Shown here piece after piece: positions 61,839-64,000 of a stretch of DNA of 64,000 nt (position 1 is its first letter; each line of letters starts with the position of its first letter). Below the pieces are notes generated by a model. The model did no database searches, was not told where the DNA came from, and saw only the letters and a list, made by a program, of their open reading frames with translations. Source of the stretch: Lentibacillus halodurans (lineage in GTDB: Bacteria; Bacillota; Bacilli; Bacillales; Amphibacillaceae); assembly GCF_900112045.1 (NCBI RefSeq), contig NZ_FOJW01000004.1, positions 1 to 64,000 of the forward strand. Direction: 5' to 3'. A program made the position numbers and the translations under genes.

Positions 61839-61990
61839 TGTATTGGATATATCAATTTAGTCAAATACTGGTGTTGCGGCGGATTTGTCCGGGGACGAGA
61901 CCTTTCTCCACTATGGGACAACCTACATTGACTTTTTGAAAAATTTTAAATAATGTTAGAGTTAACCCTATACATAGAAAGGGAGATAAC

Positions 61991-63649
61991 ATGACAAATC
62001 ATGATGTAATCGTGGTTGGAGCCGGACTGGCTGGGTTGGTCGCAACGAAAGAGCTGGCGGATGCGGGTAAAAAAATACTGCTGCTTGATCAGGAACCTGA
62101 GGCCTCACTTGGCGGGCAGGCCTGGTGGTCATTCGGCGGTTTGTTTTTGGTCGATTCACCGGAACAGCGCCGGATGGGCGTGAAAGACTCGCAAGAATTG
62201 GCTTGGCAGGACTGGCTGGGGACAGCAGCGTTTGATCGGGAAAATGATGAAGATTACTGGGCACGAAAATGGGCAGAGGCGTATGTTGACTTTGCAGCTG
62301 GTGAAAAACGGGAGTGGCTCCGTCAGATGGGCGTAAAGTTTTTCCCGGTAGTCGGCTGGGCAGAGCGTGGGGGCTATGATGCAGCGGGACATGGCAACTC
62401 GGTGCCGCGCTTTCATATTACCTGGGGAACTGGCCCCGGACTTGTCAAACCATTTGAACAACGTGTGCGGAAGCATATGACAAACAAAACTGTCGACTAT
62501 TTGCCGCGGCATCGTGTTGATGAACTATTGCTGGATAGAGGCGCAATTACCGGTGTACAGGGATCAGTCCTTGCACCAAGTTCAGTCGAACGAGGGGAGC
62601 CAAGTTCCAGAGAAGTCGTTGATACGTTTGAGTATCACGCACAAGCCGTTATGGTGACCAGCGGTGGCATTGGTGCCAATTTTGAGTTAATCCGGAGAAA
62701 TTGGCCGAGCCGTCTGGGGTCGCCACCTGATCATATGATTTCCGGCGTTCCGGCACATGTTGATGGACAGATGCTTTCGATTACTGAACAAGCAGGCGGA
62801 CGGATTGTCAACCGTGATCGGATGTGGCACTATACCGAGGGAATCAAAAATTGGCATCCGGTTTGGGCAAAACACGGCATACGGATTCTTCCCGGGCCGT
62901 CTTCACTGTGGTTCGATGCAGAAGGAAATCGGCTGCCAGCACCTAATTTTCCCGGTTTCGATACGCTTGGAACGCTTGAAGTAATCCAAAAGACGGGATA
63001 CAGTTATTCATGGTTCATCCTGACACAGCGTATTATTGAGCGGGAATTTGCATTGTCGGGATCTGAACAAAACCCTGATTTAACTGAACAGGACGTCAAA
63101 AAGCTGTTAAGCAGAGTTCTGCCAGGTGCCCCCGATCAGGTTGAAGCGTTTAAGGCATACGGCGAGGATTTCGTGATTGCTGAGAACATTGAGAACTTGG
63201 TCGTCGGCATGAATAAGCTGACTGGTAAGAGGCTTTTGGATATTGACCATGTCAAACGCCAGGTACAGGCACGTGACCGGGAAATGGATAATAAATTCAC
63301 GAAGGACCTGCAAATTACGGCCATTAGGGGGGCTCGTACATATCTTGGTGATAAGCTAATCCGGGTTGCAGCTCCGCATAAACTGCTCGACCGGAAAAAT
63401 GGGCCGCTAATCGCAGTCAAATTGCATATTTTAAGCCGCAAAACTTTAGGTGGCCTGCAGACGGATTTGTCTGGCAGGGTGCTGAATGAACAAGGAGATT
63501 CGATCCCTGGTCTCTATGCTGCAGGTGAAGTGTCCGGTTTTGGCGGTGGCGGCTTGCATGGCTACCGAGCATTGGAAGGGACGTTTCTTGGTGGCTGCCT
63601 GTTTTCCGGTCGGCAAGCAGGACGTGCGCTTGCGGAGGAATTGGATTAA
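61991..63649 (+). CDS. FAD-binding dehydrogenase (KstD/fumarate-reductase fold)
   Basis: A 552-aa flavoprotein with AAAGGGAG before the ATG. The N-terminal FAD site is VIVVGAGLAGLVATKELADA (about residues 6-25) with LGGQAWWSFGGLF. The family of about 550-aa FAD-binding dehydrogenases is recognised by HGNSVPRFHITWGTGPGLVK and the C-terminal GEVSGFGGGGLHGYRALEGT. Members are related to 3-ketosteroid dehydrogenase and fumarate reductase flavoproteins; the true substrate is unknown. It is a single gene. Confidence 0.92.
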   Translation: MTNHDVIVVGAGLAGLVATKELADAGKKILLLDQEPEASLGGQAWWSFGGLFLVDSPEQRRMGVKDSQELAWQDWLGTAAFDRENDEDYWARKWAEAYVDFAAGEKREWLRQMGVKFFPVVGWAERGGYDAAGHGNSVPRFHITWGTGPGLVKPFEQRVRKHMTNKTVDYLPRHRVDELLLDRGAITGVQGSVLAPSSVERGEPSSREVVDTFEYHAQAVMVTSGGIGANFELIRRNWPSRLGSPPDHMISGVPAHVDGQMLSITEQAGGRIVNRDRMWHYTEGIKNWHPVWAKHGIRILPGPSSLWFDAEGNRLPAPNFPGFDTLGTLEVIQKTGYSYSWFILTQRIIEREFALSGSEQNPDLTEQDVKKLLSRVLPGAPDQVEAFKAYGEDFVIAENIENLVVGMNKLTGKRLLDIDHVKRQVQARDREMDNKFTKDLQITAIRGARTYLGDKLIRVAAPHKLLDRKNGPLIAVKLHILSRKTLGGLQTDLSGRVLNEQGDSIPGLYAAGEVSGFGGGGLHGYRALEGTFLGGCLFSGRQAGRALAEELD

Positions 63650-63673
63650 ACATAGAGCTGTAAAAGTTGACTG

Positions 63674-63703
63674 ACCACCCTGATGTAAAGGGTGGTTACT
63701 TTT
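63674..63703. terminator. Bidirectional terminator between convergent genes
   Basis: ACCACCCT and AGGGTGGT pair perfectly over 8 bp with a 7-nt loop, followed by TACTTTTG. It lies between the FAD dehydrogenase and the leftward LysR gene. Confidence 0.75.
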
Positions 63704-63711
63704 GTACCATA

Positions 63712-64000
63712 TCATATGCCCCATTCATTGACTATTTCCATAAATGTTTCCACATTCCTTTTCTTGGCCATAATAGGGGAACAGACATAAGAAAATCGCC
63801 GTTTAAATGAATGTCCTTTGATCGGAATCATCGCAAGGTCGTTATGTTTCATATTTCGTTCTACTACACTTTTTGATAAAAGGGACAGCCCCAGTCCGTG
63901 GATCACCGACTCTTTTACCCCCTGATTGCTGCTGATTGTAATCATCGACTTAACCTGAAGTCCGTTCGAGCGGATGACATGATCCAGATATTTTCGTGTA
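63712..64000 (-). CDS. LysR-family regulator, C-terminal part
   Basis: The frame enters from the right edge of the window and ends at 63712. The visible 95 residues (KSMITISSNQGVKESVIHGL, GLSLLSKSVVERN, RFSYVCSPIMAKKRNVETFM) are the last part of a LysR effector-binding domain, with the typical VxxGxGlslLs motif. The helix-turn-helix lies outside the window. The target is unknown; convergence with the FAD dehydrogenase gives no clue. Confidence 0.85.
   Translation of the reverse strand, partial: TRKYLDHVIRSNGLQVKSMITISSNQGVKESVIHGLGLSLLSKSVVERNMKHNDLAMIPIKGHSFKRRFSYVCSPIMAKKRNVETFMEIVNEWGI

Overview
The window comes from a low-GC, endospore-forming Firmicute of the Bacillaceae. Two SspH-type small acid-soluble spore proteins, TRAP and Na+/H+-dicarboxylate transporters, malate:quinone oxidoreductase and many strong AGGAGG-type ribosome binding sites point to the Virgibacillus / Lentibacillus / Oceanobacillus neighbourhood. 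That placement is inference; there is no rRNA or tRNA in the window.

Positions 1-6.7 kb are the remains of an integrative or plasmid-like element. They hold the end of an IS3-family element inserted into a frameshifted large serine recombinase, a regulator with a coupled 58-aa partner, a replication-initiator-like winged-helix protein, a RusA-like protein, a RadC/JAB protein and a leftward cluster of element proteins of unknown function.

Positions 6.8-24.6 kb form a very AT-rich, rightward defence island. The first block is a UvrD-like helicase fused to an Fe-S PD-(D/E)XK nuclease, two paralogous type III-like methyltransferases (Mod) and a type III-like restriction helicase-nuclease (Res). 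The second block is a Dam-like adenine methylase, a HerA-type ATPase and a NurA-type nuclease with an inserted zinc ribbon. A frameshifted Mrr pseudogene follows. The third block (21.8-24.5 kb) is a compact three-gene cassette: an alpha-SNAP/TPR-like protein fused to a two-helix channel with a non-canonical filter, a 494-aa protein I do not recognise, and a zinc-ribbon protein. This last cassette is the best candidate for an undescribed system, probably a membrane-acting anti-phage module.

From about 25.4 kb the composition becomes more GC-rich and the gene content is chromosomal. It comprises mqo; an MDR oxidoreductase; a patch of decayed genes (28.3-29.7 kb); a GntR-controlled TRAP transporter / creatininase / M20 amidohydrolase operon; an aldehyde dehydrogenase; a divergent TetR and MMPL-YhgE-like export pair; a type I toxin-antitoxin locus; an LD-carboxypeptidase; a HAD hydrolase; a phnDCEE transporter; an aldo/keto reductase; a NUDIX CoA pyrophosphatase; HMG-CoA lyase; an XRE-cupin regulator; a YugP-like protease; a GT8 glycosyltransferase; a TetR regulator; a DAACS symporter; a CAP-domain lipoprotein; two sspH genes; an MFS transporter; a methyltransferase broken by an amber codon; an FAD-binding dehydrogenase; and a partial LysR regulator.

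Several intergenic signals stand out: three identical-type palindromes around a consensus promoter at 53.7 kb, two clusters of GATAA-type repeats phased at 20-21 bp (37.7 and 59.2 kb), and a GC-rich element with terminal inverted repeats at 49.5-49.8 kb.
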